Assembly (NCBI RefSeq): GCF_014656215.1
Contig: NZ_BNBZ01000038.1
Span: 1 to 64,000 of the forward strand
Direction: 5' to 3'
Source of the DNA: Streptomyces zaomyceticus
GTDB lineage: Bacteria; Actinomycetota; Actinomycetes; Streptomycetales; Streptomycetaceae
Length of the DNA: 64,000 nt
The notes beneath the pieces are model-generated. The model saw nothing but the letters and a program-made list of their open reading frames with translations. It was not told where the DNA came from and ran no database searches. Every line of letters starts with the position of its first letter. The first letter of the stretch is position 1. Made by a program: the position numbers and the translations under genes. This document shows positions 1 through 8,360 of this stretch, in pieces.

Positions 1-55
1 GCAACGGCCCGATCACTTCCCATGCCTGATCAGTCAGTTCATGACGTCGCACCAC
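1..55 (-). CDS. IS5-family transposase, N-terminal fragment (runs off the window)
   Basis: Reading the minus strand from a GTG at 55 gives VVRRHELTDQAWEVIGPLL, a typical opening of IS5-family transposases of the DUF4096-type N-terminus found in many streptomycetes. Only about 18 codons are visible, so integrity, DDE residues and any programmed frameshift cannot be judged. A second GTG at 52 is an equally possible start. The call rests on the resemblance of this short stretch. Confidence 0.6.
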   Translation of the reverse strand, partial: MVRRHELTDQAWEVIGPL

Positions 56-92
56 GAACGGAGTAACGACCGATCGACATTGCGGACACGCC
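1..92 (-). mobile_element. End of an IS5-family insertion sequence, cut by the window edge
   Basis: The first 55 bases on the minus strand encode the start of a transposase. The next 37 bases up to about position 92 are non-coding and read GGCGTGTCCGCAATG at their outer edge, which looks like a terminal inverted repeat. It is followed directly by CTAG (93-96), which fits the YTAR target duplication known for IS5-group elements. The other end lies outside the window, so neither the second inverted repeat nor the matching duplication can be checked. Confidence 0.55.
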
Positions 93-980
93 CTAGGTCG
101 TCTCGTGCGGGTCGGGGTCCGGAACCGACGGCCCCTTCGTCTCCAGGTAGTGGCTCAGGGGCGGCTCCTGCGCCAGCACCGCTCCGATGGTGAACGCGAA
201 GGTGATCGCCGCGCACACGACGATCAGCCAGGACAGCAGCGTCAGGACGAGGCCGAGGGATCCGTACTCGGCCAGCGCCCTGTTGAGGGCGTTGGGCATG
301 TACAGCCGCGCGGTCAGCCCCAGCGCGCTGGTGGCGACCGCGGCCAGGACCGCGCCGGGCACGAGAAGCCGCCAGGGAACGCGGCCGACGAGCAGCAGAT
401 GCTGCGTCCACAGCCAGACCCCCGTACTGACCAGGAAGTAGAGGGGTACGCCGAGCCACAGACCGGCTCCGAAGCCGTTGCGCAGGGGACCCTGGAGCAG
501 GACGGCGAGGACCAGCACCATCAGCCACACCACCCAACGCCAGACCGCGACCCTCGTCCTGGACTTGGGCAGCGCCCAGGCGCGTTCGCAGATCCGGGCC
601 ATGGCCCGGCTGAAGCTGGTCGCCGAGACCAGTGCGACGACCAGGCCGACCGCACCCGTCGTCTCCCGCAACTCGGCGTCGGCGGAGTCGCCCAGGATCT
701 GTTGCAGCTCGACGTCGGAACGGCCGCTCAGGCCGAACATCGCCCGCAGGGAGTCGCGCAGCTGATCCCGTACCGACTGCGGTGCGAACGCCGCGACGGC
801 GAAGAGGAGCGGCACGGCGGCGAGGAACGCCTGGGCCGCCAACCGGGTCCCGCCGTCCAGCAGGTTCCCGCCCAGCAGCCGGTTGGCGACCTCCGACAGC
901 ACGGGAAGCCGCGTCTCGGCCGAGGCGCGCAGCCGCCGCCACCGCGCCGCCCACGCCGCCGTCCGGCCTCTTCCCGGCAT
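93..980 (-). CDS. YihY/BrkB family inner-membrane protein
   Basis: This 295-residue protein belongs to the YihY/virulence-factor-BrkB family of polytopic membrane proteins, whose biochemical role is unsettled. Hydrophobic segments are visible at about residues 45-65, 105-125, 145-165, 175-195, 205-225 and 240-270. A short polar tail rich in Pro and Asp follows. It starts 6 bp after the stop of the upstream membrane protein, so the two form an operon. The TAG stop codon lies exactly inside the CTAG that borders the insertion sequence, so the present C-terminus may have been set by that insertion. The length is still within the usual family range of about 280-330 residues. Confidence 0.85.
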   Translation of the reverse strand: MPGRGRTAAWAARWRRLRASAETRLPVLSEVANRLLGGNLLDGGTRLAAQAFLAAVPLLFAVAAFAPQSVRDQLRDSLRAMFGLSGRSDVELQQILGDSADAELRETTGAVGLVVALVSATSFSRAMARICERAWALPKSRTRVAVWRWVVWLMVLVLAVLLQGPLRNGFGAGLWLGVPLYFLVSTGVWLWTQHLLLVGRVPWRLLVPGAVLAAVATSALGLTARLYMPNALNRALAEYGSLGLVLTLLSWLIVVCAAITFAFTIGAVLAQEPPLSHYLETKGPSVPDPDPHETT

Positions 981-986
981 CCGCCA

Positions 987-2282
987 CTACGCCTGGACAT
1001 GTGCTTCGTCGTGGGTGTCCGAGGGCTCCGCCGCGAGGAACCCCATCACCGCGAAGGCGAAGAGCAGCCCCAGGGCGAGGCCGACGACGACCCAGCCGGT
1101 GGGATGGTCCCAGAGGACGTACGCGAGGACGGCGAGCGCGACCAGGATCCAGGTGATCCACTTGCGGTGGCGCCGGACGAACGGGCCGACCGGGCCGGTA
1201 CGCAGACCGGCCGAGTCCGCGGCGCTGCGGGTCGCGGCGATACCGGAGTTCCACATGCGGCGGGTGACGACGGCGGGGCGGCTGGGTCCGGCGAGCCAGG
1301 CGGCGAGGGCGAGCACCAGACCGAGGACGACGACCATGCGGACCGTGGTGCGCAGGAAGTGGATCAGCGCGTCGTAGACCGACGCGGCCGCGGCCTGGGA
1401 GACGGTGTCGGGCAGGGCGTTGAGGTAGACCGTGCGGAACACGGTCAGGCAGATGCCGAGGAACAGGGCCCCGGCGGCGACGCCGAGCGCCGAGGCGATC
1501 AGGACGCGGCGGCGATGGGCGGAGAGCAGCACTCCCGCGGCCACCAGCAGGACGGCGATGACGGGCAGCCACAGTCCCATCACCTGCAGCAGGCGGAAGC
1601 CGGTCTTGACCTTGCCGATGTCGTCGGACCTGACGACGGTGAAGTCGGTGTGGATCTCGGGGATCTTGGCTGCGACGGTGAGCCCGGAGTCGACGAGCCG
1701 TTGCTTGACCCGCTCGATCACGGGCGCGAGGTCGACCGTGACGGTGTCGTTGTTGATCTGTACGGCTCCCTCGCCGCTTCCCGTGAGTGCGCGGACGAGC
1801 GAGGTGTGGATCGCGCGGTTGGCCTCGGTCCAGATCGTTTCGAAGCCGTCGGAGGCGACGACCTCCTCCGTCTTGTCGTGGACGAAGCTGCTGACCGCGC
1901 TCTCCAGCGACCCGCCGAGCCGGCCCAGCGCCTTGGCCAGCAGGGGACGCTGCTCGGGTGCGACCCCCTCGAGGAGGCTCTCCAGGTCGAGGTGCTCCAT
2001 GACCGCGCCGGTCACCCGGTTGGCGACCGCGGCCTGGACGTCCTCGTCGGAGGCGAGCGGGGCGACCGTGGCGACGTACCGGTCGGTGTCGCCGACGATG
2101 TCGGAGGTCCAGGCGGCGACGATGCCCAGCGGGACGAGGAGGCAGCCGATCACGATGAGGACGGCGGCCAGGAACGACCTGGCGCGGTGGCGCGGGGCGG
2201 GGCGGACCGCGGCCTCCGCTTCCAGGGCGGCGACCCGGGCGCGCAGCGCGGCCAGTTCGTTGGGGTTCTCGTCCTCCGGCAC
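987..2282 (-). CDS. Integral membrane protein of unknown function
   Basis: A 431-residue protein that I do not assign to a named family. The GTG at 2282 is preferred because AGGAGG sits five bases upstream; the frame stays open further upstream but lacks such a site. A short N-terminal helical stretch rich in Ala, Arg and Glu (about residues 8-28) precedes one membrane segment (about 35-57). About 150 soluble residues, probably extracytoplasmic, follow. Several membrane segments fill the second half (about 250-275, 280-300, 320-350, 380-410). It is the first gene of a two-gene operon with the YihY-like protein. The outside domain between membrane spans suggests an envelope role, but this is inference only. 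Confidence 0.8.
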   Translation of the reverse strand: MPEDENPNELAALRARVAALEAEAAVRPAPRHRARSFLAAVLIVIGCLLVPLGIVAAWTSDIVGDTDRYVATVAPLASDEDVQAAVANRVTGAVMEHLDLESLLEGVAPEQRPLLAKALGRLGGSLESAVSSFVHDKTEEVVASDGFETIWTEANRAIHTSLVRALTGSGEGAVQINNDTVTVDLAPVIERVKQRLVDSGLTVAAKIPEIHTDFTVVRSDDIGKVKTGFRLLQVMGLWLPVIAVLLVAAGVLLSAHRRRVLIASALGVAAGALFLGICLTVFRTVYLNALPDTVSQAAAASVYDALIHFLRTTVRMVVVLGLVLALAAWLAGPSRPAVVTRRMWNSGIAATRSAADSAGLRTGPVGPFVRRHRKWITWILVALAVLAYVLWDHPTGWVVVGLALGLLFAFAVMGFLAAEPSDTHDEAHVQA

Positions 2283-2429
2283 GGGGGCCTCCTCGCGGTT
2301 GTGCTCCAGAGAAACCCGCCCGGGCGGTTCCGGCCAGGCGGGCGGGAGCAAACGGGTGGAGGCAGGACGCGGTGGTCCCCTCCGGATGTTTCCTCCGGCC
2401 CGGGCACCCGGCTCGCAAGGAGGGACAAA

Positions 2430-2470
2430 AGCGCCGATAATTCTCATCAGCTGCGTCTCATCAGCTGATC
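2430..2470 (+). promoter_or_regulatory. Probable promoter -10 box and paired TCATCAGCTG repeats
   Basis: The divergent spacer between the membrane-protein operon and the SHOCT protein contains a GATAAT -10-like hexamer (2436-2441) on the plus strand. Two exact copies of TCATCAGCTG follow at 2444-2453 and 2458-2467, spaced 14 bp apart. Direct repeats just downstream of a likely start site could bind a regulator. No convincing -35 box is seen. Confidence 0.35.
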
Positions 2471-2494
2471 GACGCACACCCGACGGAGGCGACG

Positions 2495-2902
2495 ATGGAC
2501 GACTATCCCTTGCTGGACGTCTTCTGGACGATGCTCTGGTTCTTCCTGTGGGTCATGTGGTTCTTCCTGCTGTTCAGGATCGTCACCGACATCTTCCGGG
2601 ACGACGAGATGAGCGGCTGGGGCAAGGCCGGCTGGCTGATCTTCTGCATCCTGCTGCCGTTCCTCGGCGTCCTCGTCTACGTCATCGCCCGCGGCAAGGG
2701 CATGACCAAGCGGGACATGAGCCGGGCCCAGGCGTCCGAGGCCGCCTTCCAGGACTACATCCGCAAGACGGCGGGAACGGGCACCGACGGCGGTACGACC
2801 GGCAGCACCGAGCAGCTCGCCAAACTCGCCGAGCTGAAGGACAAGGGCGCGCTCACCGAGGAGGAGTTCCAGCGGGCCAAGACGAGGCTGCTGGCCTCCT
2901 GA
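2495..2902 (+). CDS. PLDc_N / SHOCT domain membrane protein
   Basis: This 135-residue protein has two N-terminal hydrophobic helices (about residues 8-28 and 46-66) resembling the phospholipase D nuclease N-terminal (PLDc_N) membrane module. A linker and a C-terminal SHOCT motif (about 105-133, with the pattern LAELKDKGALTEEEFQRAK) follow. SHOCT modules occur at the ends of many bacterial proteins and are thought to mediate oligomerisation. The start has GGAGG five bases upstream. The membrane part resembles the first segment of cardiolipin synthase, but no catalytic HKD motif is present, so it is not an enzyme of that type. Its role is unknown. Confidence 0.85.
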   Translation: MDDYPLLDVFWTMLWFFLWVMWFFLLFRIVTDIFRDDEMSGWGKAGWLIFCILLPFLGVLVYVIARGKGMTKRDMSRAQASEAAFQDYIRKTAGTGTDGGTTGSTEQLAKLAELKDKGALTEEEFQRAKTRLLAS

Positions 2903-2903
2903 C

Positions 2904-2991
2904 AGGCGCCCGGCCTCACGGCGGGCGCCCGCCCTCCCGGAAGGCGCCCGGCCTTCCGGCAGGCGCCCGGCCTTCCGGCAGGCGCCCGGCC
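2904..2991. repeat. 19-bp GC-rich tandem repeats after the SHOCT gene
   Basis: Two exact copies of a 19-bp unit beginning GGCGCCCGGCCTTCC occupy 2943-2961 and 2962-2980. A partial copy begins at 2981, and a degenerate copy lies at 2904-2930. The unit contains the palindrome GGCGCC and can fold back on itself, so it may work as a transcription terminator for the SHOCT gene. It could equally be a slippage-prone spacer. Confidence 0.6.
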
Positions 2992-3082
2992 GATCAGCCG
3001 GATCCAGGAGCGGCGTCCTCGCCCGCGGCGGTACCACCCGGCCCGCGGACGGGTGAGGACCGACTCCTCCCAGGAGGGCCGC

Positions 3083-4243
3083 ATGGACAATCGCACACGG
3101 GGCACCCCGGACGGGCCGCCGCCCGGCGACGCCCACCCCGGCAACGCCGGCCGACTGGCCCGCACGCTGCCCGTGGCGCTCCTGGCGATCGGCTTGGCCT
3201 TCCAGTTCAGCTCCCCGAGGGAACTGACCGGCACGCCGTTCTTCGCCGCGGCTCCCCTGATCTCGGCGCCCCTCTTCACCTGGGTGGCCACCGTGCTCTT
3301 CGGCGGCGTCGGGCTGGTCGCCCTCGGCGCGCAGTACGCGATCACCGGGCACATGGGCGGTGTCACCGCGATCCACGGCCTGGTCACGGAGCTGGCCACC
3401 CTCGCCTTCGTCACCGCCATCGCGGTCCTCCTCAACCGTGTCGTGCACCGCGAGCGGACCCGTCTCGCCTCGGCGCGGGGCGTCGCCGAGGCGGCGCAGC
3501 GGGCCGTGCTCCCGATGCCCGGACGGCGCGTGGGCAGCCTGAGGCTGGGCGCCCGCTACGAGGCCGCGCAGCGGGACACCCTCGTCGGCGGGGATCTCTA
3601 CGCCGCCCTCTCGACCCCGCACGGGGTACGACTCCTCATCGGCGACGTCCGCGGCAAGGGGCTGGGGGCGATCGAGACGGTCTCCGTCATCCTCGGCGCG
3701 TTCTGGGAGGCGGCGGACCGGGAGCACTCCCTCGACGGGGTGGCGGGCAGCCTGGAACACGCCCTGGCACGCGAGGGGACGCGCCGCACGGGCCTGGACG
3801 ACACGGAGGGCTTCACCACCTGCGCCCTCGTGGAGATCCCCCCGGGACACGAGGAGTTGCGCGTACTGAACCGGGGGCATCCCGAGCCGCTCCTGCTCCA
3901 CCGGGACGGGACGGTCGACCGGCTGACGCCGCGGGCCTTCTCCCTCCCCCTGGGGCTCGGGGAACTCGCCCCCGGTCCTGGCGAGGTGACGACGCGTGCG
4001 TTCCCGCCCGAGTCCATGCTGCTGCTCTACACGGACGGGCTGTCCGAGGCACGGAACGCCGAGGACGTCTTCTACGACCCGGCCGCCCACCTGAGCGGCC
4101 GGACCTTCGCGTCACCGGACCGCCTTCTCGACGCGCTCGTGGCCGATGTCCGCCGGTTCACCGTCGGTCCGCGTTCCGACGACATGGCCCTGCTCGCCGT
4201 CCGCCGCCCCTTGAGTCGACCGGGCGACCATACCGGTCGATAA
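3083..4243 (+). CDS. Membrane-anchored SpoIIE-type PP2C serine phosphatase
   Basis: A 386-residue protein. The ATG at 3083 follows AGGAGGG by four bases and is preferred to an ATG ten codons earlier. The N-terminal 130 residues hold three hydrophobic segments (about 25-43, 50-85 and 95-125). The C-terminal part is a PP2C/SpoIIE phosphatase domain. Its metal-binding acidic motifs are GGDLYA, GDVRGKG, YTDGLSEAR and SDDMALL, the last near the C-terminus. Such phosphatases act on anti-sigma-factor antagonists in Streptomyces stress signalling. No sensory PAS or GAF domain is seen, so the membrane part may be the input. Its stop overlaps the start of the next gene. Confidence 0.9.
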   Translation: MDNRTRGTPDGPPPGDAHPGNAGRLARTLPVALLAIGLAFQFSSPRELTGTPFFAAAPLISAPLFTWVATVLFGGVGLVALGAQYAITGHMGGVTAIHGLVTELATLAFVTAIAVLLNRVVHRERTRLASARGVAEAAQRAVLPMPGRRVGSLRLGARYEAAQRDTLVGGDLYAALSTPHGVRLLIGDVRGKGLGAIETVSVILGAFWEAADREHSLDGVAGSLEHALAREGTRRTGLDDTEGFTTCALVEIPPGHEELRVLNRGHPEPLLLHRDGTVDRLTPRAFSLPLGLGELAPGPGEVTTRAFPPESMLLLYTDGLSEARNAEDVFYDPAAHLSGRTFASPDRLLDALVADVRRFTVGPRSDDMALLAVRRPLSRPGDHTGR

Positions 4244-4509
4244 TGGAACGCATGGCCAGGAATACGACGAAGAAGCCGCACGACCCGTCGACCTTGACGG
4301 TCAAGGGACGCGACATGCGTCTGCGGACGATCGGATTCGTGGTTCTCGCCGCGCTGGCCATCTGGTTCATCGCGGCCAACACCGGTTCGGTCACCGTCCG
4401 ACTGTGGATTCCGAACGTCACGCTCCCGCTCTGGATCGTCCTCACCGTGACCCTCCTCGTCGGCATCGTCCTCGGCCTCTTCATCGCCCGGCGCCGCGCA
4501 CGGCGGTGA
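4243..4509 (+). CDS. LapA (DUF1049) domain small membrane protein
   Basis: An 88-residue protein with a basic N-terminus and two membrane helices (about residues 27-45 and 55-78), ending in an Arg-rich tail. The pattern of a helix, an NTGSVTVR-like turn and a second helix is typical of lipopolysaccharide-assembly-protein-A (DUF1049) proteins. In actinobacteria these are envelope proteins of unknown function. The ATG at 4243 shares a base with the phosphatase stop (TAATG), which indicates translational coupling. An internal ATG at 4252 would be the alternative. No clear ribosome site precedes either. Confidence 0.75.
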   Translation: MERMARNTTKKPHDPSTLTVKGRDMRLRTIGFVVLAALAIWFIAANTGSVTVRLWIPNVTLPLWIVLTVTLLVGIVLGLFIARRRARR

Positions 4510-4573
4510 ACGCGTGCCGGCCGGGCCGTACCGGTGTCTGGCGTGAAGGTCTGAACGGTGATTCACTGCTTCC

Positions 4574-5191
4574 ATGGCATACCGCAAGACGCCTGCCGAG
4601 CTGGAACGGCTCAGCAGCGCACGGGAGCATCTGATCCAGCAGGCCACCGATGTCGTGGCCGAGGTGGGCTGGGCGCAGGCCTCGGTGAACGCCGTCGCGG
4701 CCGCGGCCGGCATCGCGGCCGGCTCCGTGTACCAGCACTTCCCCTCCAAGGCCGCGCTGGCCGTCGAGGTCTTCCGGCGTGCCTCCGGCCGTGAGGTCGA
4801 GGTCCTGGGCGAGGTGCTGCGCAGCCCGGGCGACCCCGTGGAGCGGCTCACGCGCGGAGTCGAGGTGTTCGCCCGGCGGTCCTTCGAACGCCGGGGTCTG
4901 GCCTACGCCCTGCTCGCGGCGCCCGCCGAGCCCGCGGTGGGCGCCGAACGCCTGGAGTACCGGCGCCAGTACCGGGCGCTGTTCGCCGAGGTCGTGAGGG
5001 AGGGCGTGGCGGCCGGCGTCCTGCCGGCGCAGAACCCCGAGATCACCGCCGCCGCCCTGACCGGCGCCGTCGGCGAGGTGCTGGCGGACCCGCTGGGCGC
5101 CGCCGACGGCGACTTCGCCGACCCGCTGATCAGCGAACTCACCGCGATGTCGCTGCGCTGCCTGGGCGCGGCGCGGGGATCGACGGGCTGA
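4574..5191 (+). CDS. TetR/AcrR family transcriptional regulator
   Basis: A 205-residue regulator with a TetR-type helix-turn-helix at about residues 15-60, recognisable from the run AGIAAGSVYQHFPSKAAL. A helical ligand-binding domain follows. It sits 89 bp upstream of the AidB-like acyl-CoA dehydrogenase on the same strand and may regulate it. No palindromic operator was found in the short spacers on either side. The start is the first ATG of the frame and lies 64 bp after the LapA-like gene. Confidence 0.9.
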   Translation: MAYRKTPAELERLSSAREHLIQQATDVVAEVGWAQASVNAVAAAAGIAAGSVYQHFPSKAALAVEVFRRASGREVEVLGEVLRSPGDPVERLTRGVEVFARRSFERRGLAYALLAAPAEPAVGAERLEYRRQYRALFAEVVREGVAAGVLPAQNPEITAAALTGAVGEVLADPLGAADGDFADPLISELTAMSLRCLGAARGSTG

Positions 5192-5280
5192 CCGGACCGA
5201 CCGGGCCGACCTGACGCGCGCGGACCACGACCGCACCACCCTCCGACCGCTCCACCGCGACGACGCCGAAGGACACCATC

Positions 5281-6951
5281 ATGACCACCACCGCCGGAAA
5301 CCGTCCGGTCAGCAATCCCACCGCGCGCACCCACGAGGTGACGAACCAGACTCCCCCGCTGGTCGGTCACGACGTCGCCGACGACCCGGTGCTGCTGGAG
5401 GGCGTACGCCGTGAAGGCGCCGAGTGGTACCTCGACGACCTGCACCGGGTCGGCCGTCGCACCGGCAGCGAGGAGGTCCAGCGCTGGGCCGAGGAGGCCA
5501 ACCGCCACGAGCCCGAGCTGCGGACCCACGACCGCTACGGCAACCGCGTCGACGAGGTCGACTTCCACCCCTCGTACCACTCGCTGATGAACGTCGCGAT
5601 CAGCGAGGGCCTGGCCGGCGCGCCCTGGGCGGACGAGCGCCCCGGGGCGCATGTGGCGCGCGCGGCGGGCTTCATGGTGTGGAGCTCGGCCGAGGCGGGG
5701 CACGGCTGCCCGGTGTCGATGACGTACGCCGCGGTGCCCGCGCTGCGCAACTCCCCCGAGCTGGCCGCGGAGTACGAGCCGCTGCTGACCAGCAGGGTGT
5801 ACGACCCGGGGCTGCGGGCGCCGGGCGGCAAGCGCGGAATCCTCGCGGGGATGGGCATGACGGAGAAGCAGGGCGGCACCGACGTCCGCACCAACACCAC
5901 GTCGGCGGTCGAGGCCGCCGACGGCAGCTGGCGGCTGCGCGGCCACAAGTGGTTCACCAGCGCCCCGATGAACGACCTCTTCCTCGTCCTGGCCCAGGCC
6001 CCGGGCGGTCTGTCCTGCTTCCTCGTCCCGCGCGTGCTGCCCGACGGAAGCCGCAACACGTTCCGTATCCAGCGACTCAAGGACAAGCTCGGCAACCGCT
6101 CCAACGCGAGCAGCGAGCCCGAGTTCGACGACACCGTGGCCTGGCTGGTCGGTGACGAGGGGAAGGGCGTGCGGACGATCATCGACATGGTCACCATGAC
6201 CCGCCTGGACTGCATCCTGGGTTCCGCCTCCGGTACGCGCGCCGCGCTCGCGCAGGCCGCTCACCACGCCCGCCACCGCTCGGTGTTCGGTGCCGAGCTC
6301 ATCGACCAGCCACTGATGCGCAACGTCCTGGCGGACCTGGCCCTGGAGTCGGAGGCCGCCACCACGCTGGCCCTGCGGGTCGCGGGCGCGACCGACCGCG
6401 CCCAGCGCGGCGACGCCGGCGAGCGGGCGTTCCTCCGGCTGGCCACGGCGGTCGGCAAGTACTGGGTGTGCAAGCGCCAGCCGTCGGCCGTGGCCGAGGC
6501 CCTGGAGTGCCTGGGCGGCAACGGGTACGACGAGGCGTCCGGCATGCCGCGGCTGTACCGGGAGGCCCCGCTGAACGGCATCTGGGAGGGCTCGGGCAAC
6601 GTCAACGCCCTGGACGTGCTGCGCGCGTTGGGCCGTGAACCGGAGTCCCTGGAGGCCTTCCGCGCCGAAGTCGAGGCGGCGGCGGGCGCGGACGCCCGAC
6701 TGGACGCCGCGTGGCGGGAGGTACGGGGCGAGCTGGCGCGGCCGGAGGACGCCGAGCTGCGCGCCCGCCGTCTGGTCGAGCGTCTCGCGCTCGTCCTGCA
6801 GGGCTCTCTGCTCGTTCGCCACGCCCCCGCCCCGGTGGCGGACGCCTTCTGCGCGTCGCGGCTGGCCGGCGACCGGGGTCTGGCCTTCGGCACACTGCCG
6901 GCGGGTACGGACCTCGCGGGCGTCCTGGAACGGCTTCCGGCCGGGCTGTAG
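5281..6951 (+). CDS. aidB: AidB-like acyl-CoA dehydrogenase
   Basis: This 556-residue flavoprotein matches the Escherichia coli AidB subgroup rather than ordinary fatty-acid acyl-CoA dehydrogenases. Shared features are the REGAEW segment near residue 43, the block around HVARAAGFM (about 125), and the flavin-binding GMGMTEKQGGTDVRTNT segment (about 195-212). A C-terminal EGSGNVNALDVLR motif (about 436) follows. In E. coli AidB is part of the adaptive response to alkylating agents, has isovaleryl-CoA dehydrogenase activity and binds DNA through a C-terminal domain. The actual substrate here is unknown. The start has an AAGGA-like ribosome site. A TetR gene lies directly upstream. Confidence 0.9.
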   Translation: MTTTAGNRPVSNPTARTHEVTNQTPPLVGHDVADDPVLLEGVRREGAEWYLDDLHRVGRRTGSEEVQRWAEEANRHEPELRTHDRYGNRVDEVDFHPSYHSLMNVAISEGLAGAPWADERPGAHVARAAGFMVWSSAEAGHGCPVSMTYAAVPALRNSPELAAEYEPLLTSRVYDPGLRAPGGKRGILAGMGMTEKQGGTDVRTNTTSAVEAADGSWRLRGHKWFTSAPMNDLFLVLAQAPGGLSCFLVPRVLPDGSRNTFRIQRLKDKLGNRSNASSEPEFDDTVAWLVGDEGKGVRTIIDMVTMTRLDCILGSASGTRAALAQAAHHARHRSVFGAELIDQPLMRNVLADLALESEAATTLALRVAGATDRAQRGDAGERAFLRLATAVGKYWVCKRQPSAVAEALECLGGNGYDEASGMPRLYREAPLNGIWEGSGNVNALDVLRALGREPESLEAFRAEVEAAAGADARLDAAWREVRGELARPEDAELRARRLVERLALVLQGSLLVRHAPAPVADAFCASRLAGDRGLAFGTLPAGTDLAGVLERLPAGL

Positions 6952-7640
6952 GCACGGTCCGGAGCGGTCCGGCTGTGGAGGCGCGCGTCTCCGGGGCCCA
7001 TGCGTGTCGGCGTACCGTGTCCGGGCTCGTACGGCCGGCGAGCAGTCGCAGAGGAGTTCCGCGCAGGCGCGGCCGTAGGCGGCGGGGCGCAGATCGAAGG
7101 CGGTGACGGACGGATCGCCGCCTACGGGCCGCGGCGCCGTCGGCGCAGGAGGCGCCGAGGAAGCCCCGCCCCACGGTCCGCCCGAGCGCGGCGGCCGCGT
7201 GGAGGACGCCCGGGGCCGCGCCGTCGGGGGCTCGGACGGCGGCGTCGATCTCCGGGTCCGCGGCGAGGAGGGCGAGGGTGGCCTGCTCGGCCTCGTGCGC
7301 GGTGGCAGCGAAGGCGGCGGTGCGGATCTCCACCGGAACCCCGTGGGTGCGGCCCCAGGTTCCGGCGGCGGCGGGCAGGGCGGCGGCCCGGCCGAGGTGT
7401 CGGCGGGGGCGACCGTGTCGCGGTCTGGGGGGCAGGTGCAGGCCGATCGCCCCGGCGCCGGCGCGGCGCAGCCGCTGCGCCGGTCCGCGACCCGAACGGC
7501 TCGGCACCCGGGCCGTGTAGGCCGCCCGGGCTGTCCGGACCGTCAGTGCTGCCCGGGCCGCCCAGGCCGTTGCGCAGGGGGCGTTCGGAGAGCCGTTCTC
7601 CCCCTGTGCGCCGCGCGACCGCTCTTGGCATGATCACTCG
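6952..7640. other. Degenerate intergenic region
   Basis: About 690 bp without an intact gene. It holds a frameshifted remnant of a LacI-type sensor domain on the minus strand (6973-7507). The remaining 130 bp before the ankyrin gene show no recognisable feature apart from GC-rich sequence. Confidence 0.6.
6973..7507 (-). pseudogene. Remnant of a LacI-family regulator sensor domain
   Basis: Conceptual translation shows the C-terminal half of a periplasmic-binding-like LacI sensor domain, but in more than one frame. The segment from about 7380 to 7126 gives GVPVEIRTAAF, then LAADPEIDA and APDGAAPGVLHAAAALGRT. The expected next part, DPSVTAFDLRPAAYGRACAE, lies in another frame at about 7120-7045. 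The first frame then resumes with LLAGRTSPDTVRRHAWAPET. At least two compensating indels are needed, and the DNA-binding domain is absent. Sequencing error is possible but would not restore the missing N-terminal half. Confidence 0.6.
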
Positions 7641-8279
7641 ATGCATCGTGAGGACGATCCCCAGGAACAGGTGAAGCGGTTCCTCCGCGCGGCCGAGGAC
7701 GGCGACGCGGCTCTCGTCGCCGAGCTCCTCGTCGCCGGCGTCGCACCGGACGCGCACGAGGGGCGCCGGCCCACGGCTCTGGAGACGGCGGTCGACGCGG
7801 GCCACGCGGAGGTGGTCTCCGTGCTCCTCGACGCGGGCGCCGACCCCCACCAGTACACCGGCGAGTACGAGGAACTCACGCCGCTCTGCCAAGCGGTGTC
7901 GTGGGGGCACACCGACGTCATGAGGCTTCTCCTCGCCGCCGGAGCCGCCACGGGCATCCAGTCCCGGCACGCGCACCTGCTCCCCCTCGTCATCGCCGCG
8001 ACCACCACCGCGACCGAGGACCGGGCTCCCCTCATCGACGTGCTCCTGGAATTCGGCGCGGACCTGGAGGACCGCTCGATGAGGGGCGAGACCGCTCTCG
8101 AATGGGTGGCCGGCACTCCCGACCCCGACACGGTCCGCCATCTGCTCGCCCGCGGCGCCGCCCCGACTCCGCGATGCGTCTCGCGGGCCCGCTCCGGCGC
8201 CCGGAGCCGTCCGGAGAACGCCGGCGTCTTCAAGGAGATCGAGGACATCGTCCTCCGCGCCGCGTTCGCGAGACGCTGA
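7641..8279 (+). CDS. Ankyrin-repeat protein
   Basis: A 212-residue cytoplasmic protein made of about four to five ankyrin repeats. The consensus LLDAGADPHQ (about residue 56) is followed by TPLCQAVSWGHTDVMRLLLAAGA, LLEFGADLED and TALEWVAGTPDPDTVRHLLARGA patterns. Ankyrin repeats bind other proteins, and no partner is suggested by the neighbours. The ATG at 7641 is the only sensible start. Short ankyrin proteins of this kind are common in Streptomyces and generally uncharacterised. Confidence 0.85.
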   Translation: MHREDDPQEQVKRFLRAAEDGDAALVAELLVAGVAPDAHEGRRPTALETAVDAGHAEVVSVLLDAGADPHQYTGEYEELTPLCQAVSWGHTDVMRLLLAAGAATGIQSRHAHLLPLVIAATTTATEDRAPLIDVLLEFGADLEDRSMRGETALEWVAGTPDPDTVRHLLARGAAPTPRCVSRARSGARSRPENAGVFKEIEDIVLRAAFARR

Positions 8280-8360
8280 ACGACGAGGTCGCCACCCCGG
8301 CTTCCGCCGACGTCGGCCCCCACGGCCGCGTGAGGGTCGCCGTCCCGGTGCGGGCCTGCG

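Noticed and set aside
34..2418. Very long open frames antisense to the YihY-like and neighbouring membrane-protein genes
   Set aside because: They are rich in Arg, Gly and Pro without domain pattern, have no ribosome site, and are expected shadows in DNA of this GC content. The minus-strand genes have hydrophobic helices and good starts.
987..2477. Longer form of the membrane protein starting at 2477
   Set aside because: The added 65 residues are Pro- and Arg-rich, overlap the divergent promoter region, and lack a ribosome site, whereas the GTG at 2282 has AGGAGG.
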